DNA of 64,000 nucleotides from Chimonanthus salicifolius (Eukaryota > Streptophyta > Magnoliopsida > Laurales > Calycanthaceae): assembly GCA_013350335.1 (NCBI GenBank), contig CM023535.1:33202991-33266990 (forward strand). Direction: 5' to 3'. This document shows, in pieces, positions 1 through 10,200 of this stretch; within the stretch, counting starts at the first letter, position 1, and every line of letters starts with the position of its first letter. The notes below the pieces were generated by a model. That model saw only the letters and a program-made list of their open reading frames with translations, searched no databases and was not told the DNA's origin. A program made the translations under genes and the position numbers.

Positions 1-847
1 CCTATGGTGATGAATGTGGAATGATGATGGATGTAAAATAATGGAAAAAATAAATGGGGAATGTTGGTGGTGTTGATGGACAAAATGAACTTAATGTGGA
101 TAGTTGTAATGGACTTCAATGTAGTTAAGGATGATGATTTTAAAGTGTGATTTAAACCTCCTCATGGGAGGACTTATTATGGATCTAAATATGGTGAAAT
201 AGACCCAAGGAAAAATAGGAGAAGACATCATGGGTTCGGCAATGGTGTATGGCCGAACCCATGACTCATTTGAGAGTCATTTTGGGCCAAGAATCAAGGT
301 ATGTGCATGTGTTTAAAATTAATGGGGTTTAGATTAAATTAAGGACTGATTTTAATGTGTCCATGTTATGGTTGGTGGGTCACTAATTGATCTAAGTTAT
401 GGATCAAGTTTAGACTTAAGTGTGCATGGGTAAATGAGTAATTAATCATGGGAAAGAGTAGTGGCAAAATCGTAAATAATGGCCAAATTCAAGAACTCCA
501 TGGGAAATGATCATGGACTTAAGTGCAATTATGGTAACCTTAAGTATGTGATTAATAAAGCCTAGGTGGCTGATTTTTAAGACTCATGGGATTAAAAGGT
601 TTAATGGATTAAATGGGACCCACAAAACTACATAGTGAGGTTCGGCCATGGTGTATGGCCGAACCCCACTAAGGCATGAGTTAGGGACTTAATAATGGTT
701 AAAAATAGGGACTGATTATTCATATATAATAAGGTATCGGGACATCGCAATCGGTGAGCGATCGGCGACCGGATTCGTGAACGAAAGCGTAAAGGGACGC
801 TAGTCGGTATTCGGTAGGATTCCTACCTTTTTGTAAGCCATGGATTA
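1..847 (+). repeat. LTR fragment, left edge of window
   Basis: Non-coding LTR sequence in plus orientation. It is collinear with about 35.0-36.3 kb of solo LTR E: both contain the CCTCATGGGAGG stretch, the line about a reddish block of GTGGCAAAA-CGTAAATAATGG, and both end in the conserved box GGTAGGATTCCTACC (here 813-827). Two GGTTCGGCC hairpins lie at about 232-260 and 638-667. Another LTR starts at 848, so this piece is the host of that insertion. It probably belongs to the 5' LTR of element 1 or to an LTR nested in it; its start is outside the window. Confidence 0.75.
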
Positions 848-3170
848 TGTAATAACCCAAATTTTTTATAAATATATATATTTGGCATTTATCGATTTTA
901 ATTTGAATTTTAACATGATGGAATACCAAATGGATCAAAAGTTGGGACAAGGGTCCAAGAATGGTCCAATGGGCCATGGATTGGATGAAATCCATTTAAT
1001 GAGTCAATGAGGACCAAGCGGGTCAATGATGGTCAAAGGGGATCCGATAGCCAAATGGGGCCCACCTCCACCTCACCCATTGAGGTGGCGTGTGGACCCA
1101 AGAGTAGTGGGGCCGACCACCATGGTTGACTTGGTCAACCATGGGTGGATCATGGAGGGAAATTAATGGGATTAAATTAAATAGAAAGTGATTAATTAAA
1201 TTAATCAAGGGATCAAGGTGATCTAAGTTAATCAACCTAAGATTAAAATGGTCAAATGGTTAGATGGTCATAACCACTCCAACAAACACAAACCACCTCA
1301 AGAAAACACAAATTAAAACCATGGGCTTGAATGGTGGTTGGGTCTCAACCACCACCACCAAAGTCAAGCCAACCCATGCTTGGTTGGTGAAGAAACTAAT
1401 GTTGGAGTGAAGACCACTCCAACCACCTCCATTCCATTGCAAGCCAACCCATTTCACTCTAGCATTCCTCATACACCAGGAAAAAACTGGCACCCACCTT
1501 GCAAGAGAGGAGAAAGAACTTAGAAGAAAAACTTAGAAGGAAAAGAAAAGAAAAGAGGTGAAACCTTGGATTCACCATTGGAAGATCAAGAGCTACTATC
1601 TTCATCACCTTCCCTTTTTCCCCTCTCTCAACCTAACCCTATCTTAGCAGATCCAAACATGTCTCACCATTGATCAAGCACATCTAGCCGATTAAAGATC
1701 AAGAAGAAGGAGAAAAGAGGCCAAGGAAGTTGACGGGAGCAACAAAGACCGGAGGAGTCGTCGGATAGTAAGTATGTTCTAAACAAGAAATTTATTATTT
1801 AAGGTTTTTAATTTTGAAATCCATCCTTGCCATATGATGGTGGCCAAATTATTTTAGGCTATGGAATGGATCTAAAATCCATCAAATGGAAGGCAAAGAA
1901 ATGGAAGAGATGGTCTAAGGAAAAAATGAAATGAATGGATTAAGCATCGAAAAGATGGAAGTTTTAATGGATTGAATGGACCTTAGGGTTCGGCCATGTA
2001 GCATGGCCGAACCCCATGGCCAATGTGGGATGATTTTTAATTAAGGTTTGAAGGTTTGAAATGGTGGAGAATGATGTATGATAATTAGTTTTCAAGTGAT
2101 TTTAATAGTGATTTTAAAGAGGATTTAAAGGCATAGAATGGAATGGATGAATGATCATAGGGTTCGGCCATGTAGCATGGCCGAACCCCATGATGAATAA
2201 TGAGTGATTTATTAAGATTATTAGGTTTAAAGATAATGAAGAAATTAGGTTAAGTTAATGATGAAATTTAAATGGATTTACAAAGTGAATGATATATTTT
2301 AGAGGGCCAAAATGAATGAGGATTATTGATTTAAAAAAAAAGGATTTCTTTTGGACAAAAACATTGGTCTAAGGATGGCATCAATGGATGATGAGCCATG
2401 AACCATGGGTTCGGCCATGGTGTATGGCCGAACCCTTGGTAGTATTTAATAATTCTCTTTATGATGGAAAAGTATAGAAAATGGTTAAGAAAAATGGATG
2501 GATTGTATGGATGTTTCAATTATGATATGTGATGTTGGTGATTTAAATGGATGATTCAATTAGAGGTATGTTTAAAAGGGTAAATGAAACCAAGAAAAAT
2601 GGGGAAAGAAACATCATGGGTTCGGCAATGGTGTATGGCCGAACCCATGACCCAAATTTTGATCAATTTTAGGCTAAGATTAAATGCATGTATCAATGCT
2701 TAGGAGTTTGATTTAAAGGGCCAAAATGATTAAAGTTTTGTGATTTTAAATTGGATTATTTTGGGACAAAACTTAGTCTTTGAAAATGGTATCCATAAAG
2801 GTGAACCTTAGGGTAGTGATTAGTGGATTTAATAAATGGAAAATAATGTAGAAGAATGCTAGATTTTAATGGATTTATAAAAATGATATGTGAGGGTTTA
2901 AATGGAATGAAAATGGGGACTTGAATGGATAATTTAAAATTCATTGGAGATTGGATTGAAGGGAGTAATATGGACCCAAGGGAATGGAAAATAAGCATCA
3001 TGGGTTCGGCCATGGTGTATGGCCGAACCCATGACCCATTTGGAGGTCATGATTGTGGGCCACCTTTAGGGCCAAATGTGAAAGGTTATATGGGGTTAAA
3101 TGTTTTTCAAAAATTAAGTAATGGGTGGCTGAATTTAAATAGGTCTAAGTTAGGGATGAAATCTAGACTT
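848..3170 (+). mobile_element. Truncated LTR of the E/F/G subfamily
   Basis: Starts TGTAATAACCC, the same start as solo LTRs F and G read on the minus strand, followed by the shared run of ATATAT and TTTGGCATTTAT. It then shows the usual LTR modules in order: GGGTCAA/TTGACCC-rich start, the dyad with arms ATGGTTGAC and GTCAACCAT (1122-1142), a purine/CT-rich leader (about 1500-1740), a GTAAGTA step at 1769, and five GGTTCGGCC hairpins. Around 3170-3177 it changes to sequence collinear with the 3' LTR of element 1, without reaching its own conserved 3' block. The 3' part is therefore missing or replaced by recombination. Confidence 0.7.
1981..3031. repeat. Five-copy GGTTCGGCC hairpin cluster
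   Basis: Inverted repeats near 1986, 2160, 2408, 2618 and 3001. Each has arms GGTTCGGCCAT and ATGGCCGAACC around a 5-base centre (GTAGC or GGTGT). Spacing is irregular, about 170-370 bp, and the sequence between copies is not itself repeated. Confidence 0.9.
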
Positions 3171-3954
3171 AAAATATCCACGATCCATTCGGTGGGACCG
3201 ATAAGGCATTCGTGGGGAGGCATGACAGAAATACTTGATGTGGCTTGTTCATCAAGGAGGCTACTAATGTGATTTGTGATATGGAAGAATTTTGTTATGA
3301 GTATCATGCACTATTATGGTTTTATCAGCATGATTATGATTCTAGTATCATGCTCTGTTTTTAGGTATTATGTTTTACAAGTACAGTATGATGTTTTGTA
3401 TGTTGACTTTATACTTATTCTATGTGTATAACCCTACATGGAATTCCTACTGGCTGCGTTGACTAACGCCCTACTTCTACCTTTGATGATGATACAGGGA
3501 ATGGACGGACGATGGACGCGAAAGGAGCCAAGCTTAGGAGCTTGGGCAGCTTATTGCTTATTTTTAAGTTTTAGTTTGGGCAGTGTGGTTGAGTTAATTA
3601 CATTTTGGGATTGTAATAACTTAGATATTATTCTGCTAGGGTTTGACGTTACCTTCGGATATTAAGTTCAATTAAGTTTTGAGTGATTGACTTCCTTGCT
3701 AAGTAAAGGTTATGGTTGGTTTATGTGATCAAACATTAATTCCGCAATGGGTTTATTTTGCAAGTGTAACTTTAATGCGTATGAACTGCTTTACTGGACT
3801 CGGTCCACGCACACATATGGTTGGCCAGTTAAGGGCCGAGCTTAAGAAGCTCGGACTTAGCTTGCGTCATGGTGTCCCGCTCTCTCTCATTCTTTATTTC
3901 AAAAAAATAATAGACTCTGATTTTCGGCGAGTGAAAAAGGGAGGGGCCCTCACA
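3171..3954 (+). mobile_element. 3' part of element 1 5' LTR
   Basis: From about 3177 the sequence follows the 3' LTR of element 1 (compare 10150-10460 and 17126-17651): a CCATTCGGTGGGACCGATAA unit, CTTGATG/CATCAAG hairpin, the CCAAGCT/AGCTTGG hairpin (3528-3545), then the stem CCGAGCTT (3836-3843) with AAGCTCGG (3847-3854). It ends CCCTCACA, a decayed form of the family end CGTTACA, directly before a recognisable primer binding site. This is the only part of the 5' LTR of element 1 that is secure. Confidence 0.8.
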
Positions 3955-3956
3955 GT

Positions 3957-3968
3957 TGCTATAAGAGC
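3957..3968 (+). other. Decayed primer binding site of element 1
   Basis: TGCTATAAGAGC differs at two positions from TGGTATCAGAGC, the initiator tRNA-Met complement seen intact in element H. A 2-bp GT spacer separates it from the LTR end, exactly as in H. The match fixes both the end of the 5' LTR and the strand of element 1. Confidence 0.8.
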
Positions 3969-4390
3969 GAAATCTGAAGTATGAATCTTTCAAAGTAAGA
4001 TTTAGACGGTGTCATGTCTCACTGACAAGATAAGAATCCTAACTGACCGACTCTTCGGAGTCTGCTGCAAGGGAGCCGGATTAATTTACTTTGTTAAGAA
4101 TCAGACTGAAGCATTCAAACTGAGAACAACACTATAACAGTAAGGGAAGGACAATCACTATAAACACGAATTTATCAAACATAGCAAAGTAGGACATATT
4201 TCCCAGAAACAAAAAAGATCAATATTTCTCCAAACAAGAGACATTGTGTGATACATAGAAAAGTTCCCCAAACAAGAGACATTATGTGATACATAGGAAA
4301 GTTCCCCAAACAAAAGACATTACGTGATACATAGGAAAACTCCCCAAACCAAGAAATATAAGATGATGATTAGGCAATTTCCCCAAGTAT
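3969..4390 (+). other. Element 1 untranslated leader with 38-bp repeats
   Basis: The leader between PBS and gag. From about 4222 to 4352 a unit of about 38 bp containing CCCCAAACAAGAGACATT and GTGATACATAGGAAA is repeated three to four times with few changes. The leader of H (51989-52379) has similar TTGGGGAG-type runs on its coding strand but no clean tandem array, so this is a local expansion. No coding sequence seen. Confidence 0.65.
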
Positions 4391-5172
4391 GTGAACATAG
4401 ATTCTGATGAGAAACTATGTCGATCAATGTGTCGATGGCATAGGAAAATGCCTCTGAAAAGAAGACATACAAGACAGAACCAGCATCAGGAAGAAGAACA
4501 TAAAGGAGAGGGTGGAGGCAATGTAAACATTCCTGAAGTACCTCCTGAACTACAGAACCTATTACAAGCAGTAGTCACTTCCGTTCTACAGTAACTCTTG
4601 AACGGAAATGGAGACACAACCTCCAATGAAACACAGGACCGAAGAGGTCAGGGTGTGGGAAATAATTTTCGCCCTCACAAGAGATTCAAACCCAACATTG
4701 GGAGACCTTTAGCCTCTACTGGTTCCACTGGAAATTTTCATTCCAATCATCCCTCCACATTAGGATCCGTCTCTTAGATTCCTCGAGGTGTGAGCACCTG
4801 TTTTCAGTGTGACCAATAGGGCCATTTCAAAAGAAAGTGTCCATTGAACGATAGATCTTCTCACTTCAGGGGTTCTTTCCGTCGTCCAGCTCGACCAACT
4901 CAGTTACAAGGATCTAGAGCACATGACCAGACAGGACGGACACCTATTCCTATAGGATTTGGACGACTGAATACTTTGGCTTCTCCTCCAGAAACAGTGG
5001 ATCATTCGGTGATTCAAGGTAGGGCAGTAGTTTGTAGTTCGTACGCTTATGCGTTATTTGATTTGGGAGCATCCCACTCTTTTGTATCTACTGCTTTCAT
5101 ATCTGTTACTAGCACTTTAGTACAACAAATGTCCACTGCACTTACTATAGAATTCCTTATTGGTAGACGATG
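4391..5172 (+). pseudogene. Broken gag and protease of element 1
   Basis: Translation resembles the N-terminal third of the H polyprotein. [19 protein letters not shown] segment (about 4541-4591) matches H residues near 95-112, but the following capsid-like region (about 200 residues in H) is missing. After a stop at 4592 the reading resumes in a nucleocapsid-like tract. The zinc knuckle near 4800-4845 carries an in-frame stop (CFQCDQ-stop-GHFKRKC). Protease follows to 5172, with the aspartic site reading DLGAS instead of DSGAS. The element cannot make Gag or an active protease. Confidence 0.85.
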
Positions 5173-5476
5173 ACGACAATTGGTGGGTATATCGATCCCA
5201 CGATAGATACAGTGGTCCCATGGTAGATATGACGGTTCTATGGATAGATATTATCTTCCCATGGATGAGGGTTTCCATGGTGGTTTGGATTGATGCCGGA
5301 TATTGGCATTAGGGTAGACGTATTGGTAGTGTGAAGGACATTTTGGCCCCCATAGTTGACATATTGGTCTTATGATAGACATTTTGATTCCATAATCGAC
5401 GTATTGGTCGTATGTTAGACCTGTTAATCCTATGATAGACATATTGGTTCTACGAAGGTATTAGTTGTGCCCATGA
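5173..5476 (+). repeat. Degenerate repeat block replacing protease end and RT start
   Basis: About 300 bp with no similarity that I can see to the polyprotein of H. It consists of diverged units of roughly 18-40 bp built on ATGATAGACATATTGG-like words, with frequent CCCATGG and CCATGATAG variants. In H the corresponding coding stretch spans the protease C-terminus and the first half of RT. Pol homology returns near 5500. Whether it is filler DNA, an inserted minisatellite or an unrelated element is not decidable here. Confidence 0.6.
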
Positions 5477-6316
5477 ATGGATTATACCCATGGAGGGGTT
5501 ATATTCATGGATCTGATGAACAAAATCTTTCGTCCTTGTTTGGACAAGTTTGTAATTGTCTTCATTAACGATATCCTGATTTATTCCAACAATCGGGAGG
5601 AGAATGCAGAACATCTAAGGACAGTCTTGGACACCCTGAAGAAAAATCAGTTATATGCCAAAGCAAACAAGTGCAAATTCTGGCTATCTGAGGTTAACTT
5701 CTTAGGTCATGTCATATCAGCGGAAGGAATAGCCGTGGACTCGGCTAAAGTGGCGGCAGTTAGAGACTGGAAAGCTCCAAGGAATGTGACCGAAATTCTC
5801 AACTTTCTGGGATTGGCTGGTTATTATAAGAAGTTTATTATGGACTTCTCCAAGATTGCATCTCCACTTACTCGACTCACTCAGAAAGGAGTCAAATTTG
5901 AATGGTCTGTTGTATGCAACCGAAGATTCGAAGAACTGAAGGAGAGGTTTATGACTGAACCTATCCTGATTTTGCCGGAAAGAGGAAAGGGCTATGAAGT
6001 ATATTGTGAGGCTTTAGGTGAAGGACTTGGGTGTTCTCTTACCCAAGGTCATCACGTAGTGACTTATGGTTCAAGGCAGTTGAAAATTCATGAATGCCAC
6101 TATCCCACACATGATCTGGAGTTAGCCACAGTGGTCTTCGCTCTTAAAAACTGGAGACACTATCTCTATGGCGAGAAGTTTGAGGTATTTTTAGATCACT
6201 GAAGTTTGAAATATTTGTTTGATCAGAAGGAACTTAATATGAGGCAGCGCAAATGGATGGAATATCTGTAAGACTATGGGTTTACGCTTCGATATCATCC
6301 TGGCAAGGTAAACAAA
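5477..6316 (+). pseudogene. RT-RNase H remnant of element 1
   Basis: Covers the RT palm from the [15 protein letters not shown] segment through the connection domain into RNase H. The RT active site reads FINDILIYS where H has FIDDILIYS, so one catalytic aspartate is replaced by asparagine. The RNase H motif reads CEALGEG instead of CDASGEG, changing another metal-binding aspartate. Stops occur after FLDH (about 6200) and after MEYL (about 6270). The fingers and N-terminal RT are missing upstream. Clearly inactive. Confidence 0.9.
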
Positions 6317-7150
6317 GTGGCGGATGCCCTCAGTCGCATGTCACATGCAACAATGGCCAGTTTGATTATGAAGGAATGGGAAATGCTGAATACCATTCGA
6401 GAGTCCAATTTGTACATCAAGAATCATGGGAATATGTATAATTTGATCGTACAATCCAACATGGCTTCCAAGATTGAACAGGAACAACGGACAGATCCGA
6501 AAGTGGAAGAGATATGGGCTAAAATGTCTACTGGTGAGGTTGTACCGGAATGGGAATTACGACCGGGACAAGGTCTTTTATTCCGAGACAGGACATATGT
6601 GCCTCAGAGTTGTAGAAAAGACTTATTGATCGAGGCACACCAAACCAAACCCTTTATTCATCCGGGTAGCACCAAGATGTATCATGAGAGGAAGAGAAGT
6701 ATGACGTTGTATGGTAGACCCTATAGATCACCAGTGTATTCGACAGAGGCTTGTGAGCCTGCACTTATTGGATCCGAGCTAGTTGCAGAGACCACGGAAC
6801 GAATTAAGTTAATACGGCAACATCTGCTCACTGCTCAGAGTCGTCAGAAGAGCTATACGGACAAGAAAAGAAGGTTCCTTGAGTTTCAAGTGGGAGACTT
6901 AGTATTTTTAAAGGTCTCACCACGAAATGGACGTATGAGATTTGGAAAGAAAGGAAAGTTGCAGCCTAGATTTGTGGGACCGTTTCCAATCCAAAAGAGG
7001 GTGGGGGAAATGGCTTATCAATTGGCACTTCCTCTACAGATGTCATCTTTGCACGATGTGTTTCACATTTCTATGTTGAAGAAATACAATCCTGATAGTT
7101 CGCACGTGCTGAATGTACAAGATGTTGACCTGCAAAGCGACATGACTTAA
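6317..7150 (+). pseudogene. RNase H end, integrase and linker remnant, core deleted
   Basis: Open for 277 codons from the KVADALSRM end of RNase H. The integrase zinc-binding start (HPGSTKMYH) is present, then the frame jumps to LYGRPYRSP, which in H lies after the catalytic glutamate. About 200 residues with the rest of the HHCC finger and the whole DDE core are therefore deleted in frame. The GPY/F-like module (VGPFPIQKRVGEMAYQL) is kept. No active integrase is possible. Confidence 0.9.
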
Positions 7151-7315
7151 GCTGAAAGGTCGGTCAGAGTGATCGAGAAAGAACAGAGAGTGCTACTGAA
7201 CCGAGCCATTCAGTTCGTCAAGGTGGTATGGGATCGACATGGTAATGAGGAAGCCACCTAGGAACTTGAATCAGAAACGAGAGCAGCTCACCCTGAGCTT
7301 TCGTATAGTTGTTCG
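7151..7315 (+). pseudogene. Chromodomain remnant of element 1
   Basis: After a stop at 7148-7150 the reading continues in the same frame with [18 protein letters not shown] and ends near HPELS, matching the chromodomain-like C-terminus of H. The conserved tryptophan of ATWELE is TAG here. Chromodomains of this type guide integration to methylated histone H3 in related chromoviruses; that role is family knowledge and not shown here. Confidence 0.8.
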
Positions 7316-7352
7316 AAACCCTACTTCGCTCAATTTTCAGGACGAAAAATTC

Positions 7353-7361
7353 AAAAGAGGG
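7353..7361 (+). other. Polypurine tract of element 1
   Basis: AAAAGAGGG followed by TAATAT, directly upstream of the 3' LTR start at 7368. The same tract and spacer precede the 3' LTR of C (about 42210-42226), and a variant precedes that of H. It marks plus-strand priming and fixes the LTR boundary. Confidence 0.8.
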
Positions 7362-7778
7362 TAATATTGTAACCTCCCGGGTTTTCAAATGCATAATTAT
7401 ATTGGGTATTATCTATTTTAATTGTTAAATTTAAGATTTATAGATGGAATGAAGGTTAGATGGGTAAGAATTGGGGCAATGGCCCGATCATGATCCAACG
7501 GATCATGGACAGAGTTTGATTCTAATTAATAGGGTAAATGTAGTTAATTGGGTCAAATACCCAATTGGGACCCAATGGGTCATGATGAATTGATGTTTAA
7601 GGTAAATGGGTAAGGAATTTACTTAATTGGGTCATGTACCCAATTAAGACCCAAGACATGGGATCCACCTAATCAAGGGAGGTGGCATGTGTATGAGGTG
7701 GCATGTGAGTGACATGGCCAAGTGGGACCCAAATCCACCTCATCAAGTGAGGTGGCAAATGATTTAATGCGTATGCAT

Positions 7779-8225
7779 ATTCTTGGTTGACCAAGGGACA
7801 AGTGTAAGCCATGTGAAAGACAAGCCCCAAGTGTAAGCCATGCATATTCTTGGTTGACCAAGGGACAAGTGTAAGCCATTTGAAAGACAAAGCCCCAAGT
7901 GTAAGCCATGCATATTCTTGGTTGGGACACATGGGAAAGACAAAGCCCCAAGTGTAAGCCATGCATATTCTTGGTTGACCAAGGGACAAGTGTAAGCCAT
8001 GGGAAAGACAAAGCCCCAAGTGTAAGCCATGCATATTCTTGGTTGACCAAGGGACAAGTGTGTGCCATGTGAAAGACAAAGCCCCAAATGTAAGCCATGC
8101 ATATTCTTGGTTGACCAGGGGACAAGTGTAAGCCATGTAAAAAAAAAGCCCCAAGTGTAAGCCATGTGTCTCCTTAGATGGGACACATGGGAAAGACAAA
8201 GCCCCAAGTGTAAGCCATGCATCTT
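7779..8225 (+). repeat. 68/53-bp tandem array in element 1 3' LTR
   Basis: About seven units starting near 7831, 7899, 7952, 8020, 8088, 8155 and 8208, so periods are 68 or 53 bp. Each full unit holds GTGTAAGCCATGCATATTC, the dyad CTTGGTTGACCAAG, and GAAAGACAAAGCCCCAA. Short units lack the dyad part. The long minus-strand reading frames seen here follow from the repeat and are not genes. Confidence 0.9.
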
Positions 8226-9117
8226 CTTGGTTGGGAGGCTAGGGCTAGACAAAAGACACACTCACACCAAAACACCTTAGCTGATCCTCTGTTGGAGAGA
8301 AAAGAGATAGAGTTTCATCTCATCCTCTCCCTCCCTCTTGAGCAAAAGAAATCTCATCTCCACTCCCATATCTCTCTCTCCCACGCTCTCCCACATTTGG
8401 TCTTAACACTTAGAGGGCTAGCAAAGCATCAAGGAAAAAGAGGAATTAGCAAAGAAAGGAAGGAGTTTGGGAGCTGATTTCAGAGAGATCTCCTTGGCCG
8501 AACCCTCCTATAGGAGATTTTCATCTCAATCTCTCTCCATCTCTCATCATCCTTGGCCGGATTCTCAAGGTAGAACAAGAGGTTGCATTGCCTCTTTTCA
8601 TCTCTCTCTCTCTCACACACTTTCGGTTCTAGACTTAGAAAAACCGAAGAACATAGGATGAAGAAGAAATCACTAAGGAAGGAGAAGGCGGAGGAGCAAA
8701 ATCTGACCTAAAGAAATGGAGGAGACGCGGAATAGGTACGTAATGCTTAATGAGGGTTTGTTGGTTAAAAGAAGCTAAGAGAAACATTGTTTCAGCTATG
8801 GAATTGTCGAAACCATGGAGTCCCATATTTGATGGATATGATTGGCTAAACCGTTGCAAGCCACGAGGGTGGATATCCATTTGAAGATGGAATACATTTT
8901 GGAATAAATGATCAAAGAGTCGGTATCCATTTAAGGAATGGGTAGGTGTTGAGGACCAACAACCAAGGGATGGAATGAAGAAATATGGATGATGTTTAAA
9001 ATGCTTTTAAAGAATAAGGAAACAAATTTGAAAGAGGAAGGATTAAGTCTAACGTCAAACAAATGAGGACTGATTTCGGGTTTTATCATCCGCCGGATGG
9101 GTGGCGGACGGGAACCC

Positions 9118-9201
9118 CATGAATGATTTTATGAGCCCATGAATGATTTTATGAGTCCAAGAATGATTTTATGAGTCCATGAATGATTGTATGAGTCCAT
9201 G
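9118..9201 (+). repeat. 20-bp tandem repeat, four copies
   Basis: CATGAATGATTTTATGAGTC repeated four times with single-base changes, followed by a truncated fifth copy. It lies in the LTR segment between the leader and the hairpins. Confidence 0.9.
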
Positions 9202-9331
9202 GATATTTAAAAGTTAATTGATTAACTATGGATTATCAAGTTATGAAATGAAAAGAAAGGAATGATGGTGGACCCGCGGTATTTAAAATAAAACAAGGAT
9301 TAAAGAAAAGGGGTCAAAAACAAAGGAGTGA

Positions 9332-9418
9332 GGTTCGGCCATGTTGTATGGCCGAACCCCATTGATGGGTCTTGGTGAACATGAACACATCATAGCCAAG
9401 TCGTATGGCCGTACCCCG
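9332..9418. repeat. Two GGTTCGGCC hairpins in element 1 3' LTR
   Basis: One intact copy at about 9332-9360 (centre GTTGT) and one decayed copy near 9390-9418. This LTR has far fewer copies than D, H, I, J or K. Confidence 0.85.
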
Positions 9419-9783
9419 TTGAGGGTCTTAACTGGTTTAAGGGTTATGATGCGTAGATGCGACTGAAATGAAAGGTTGATTTTAAATTGATATATGTGTA
9501 TCATTTATATTGATAAGGTAAAGAGACATGATTCGCTTTCACGTGACGGTTAGCGACTGTTCGTGCAAAACAAGATAAGGACAGTAGATCGGACGTGGGT
9601 AGGATTCCTACCTTGTTGAAACACTTGGATTATGTACATGCAAAGGTTTTTATTTCCATGATTGATAATCTAGTTTTGGTATAAAAAATTCTCATGTTTT
9701 AAGAATGGATTTCAAGGCTATTATGAAACTTACTATGAAATAGCATGTTTGCACTAACATCTCATGCATGGCATGGGAGGGAA

Positions 9784-10200
9784 CATATGAAAGGATTCCA
9801 CGCTCAATTCGGGGTTTTCGATAAACAACCGTGGGGAGGAATCCACACTGATTCCAATGGACATATGGGAAGAGATGTATGATGTTGAATTGTGAGAGGA
9901 GTCCATGTTCCATTCGGGGTTTTCGATAAACAACTGTGGGGAGGAATCCACACTGATTCCAAGTGACATACAGGAAGAGATATATGATGTTCAATTGTAA
10001 GAGGAGTCCACGCTCCATTCGGTGGGATTGATAAGGCATTCGTAGGGAGAGATATATTATGTTTGCAATGTAAGAGGAGTCCACGCTCCATTCGGTGGGA
10101 CCGATAAGGCAATCGTGGGGAGAGATATATTATGTTTGAAATGTAAAAGTAATCCATGCTCCATTTGGTGGGACCGATAAGGTATTCGTGGGGAAGCATG
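9784..10200 (+). repeat. Array of GGAGTCC-CTCCATTCGG units
   Basis: Five diverged units start near 9784, 9900, 10000, 10073 and 10148. Each carries GGAGTCCACGCTCCATTCGG and CGTGGGGAG, with 70-115 bp spacing. Other LTR subfamilies have their own arrays in the same place, after the RY box and before the conserved 3' block. It ends in a CTTGATG/CATCAAG hairpin near 10212-10234. Confidence 0.8.

Noticed and set aside
1986..2015. GGTTCGGCC hairpin as a MITE or tiny transposon
   Set aside because: The unit is only about 28-36 bp, has no flanking duplication and no room for internal sequence; independent transposition is not supported.
2925..3272. 115-codon plus-strand open frame
   Set aside because: Spans a GGTTCGGCC hairpin and the chimeric LTR junction near 3170; chance frame in non-coding LTR.
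7669..8261. Three long overlapping minus-strand open frames with MHGLHLGL-type repeats
   Set aside because: They are read-through of the 68/53-bp tandem array in several frames at once; no known domain and no codon constraint is visible.
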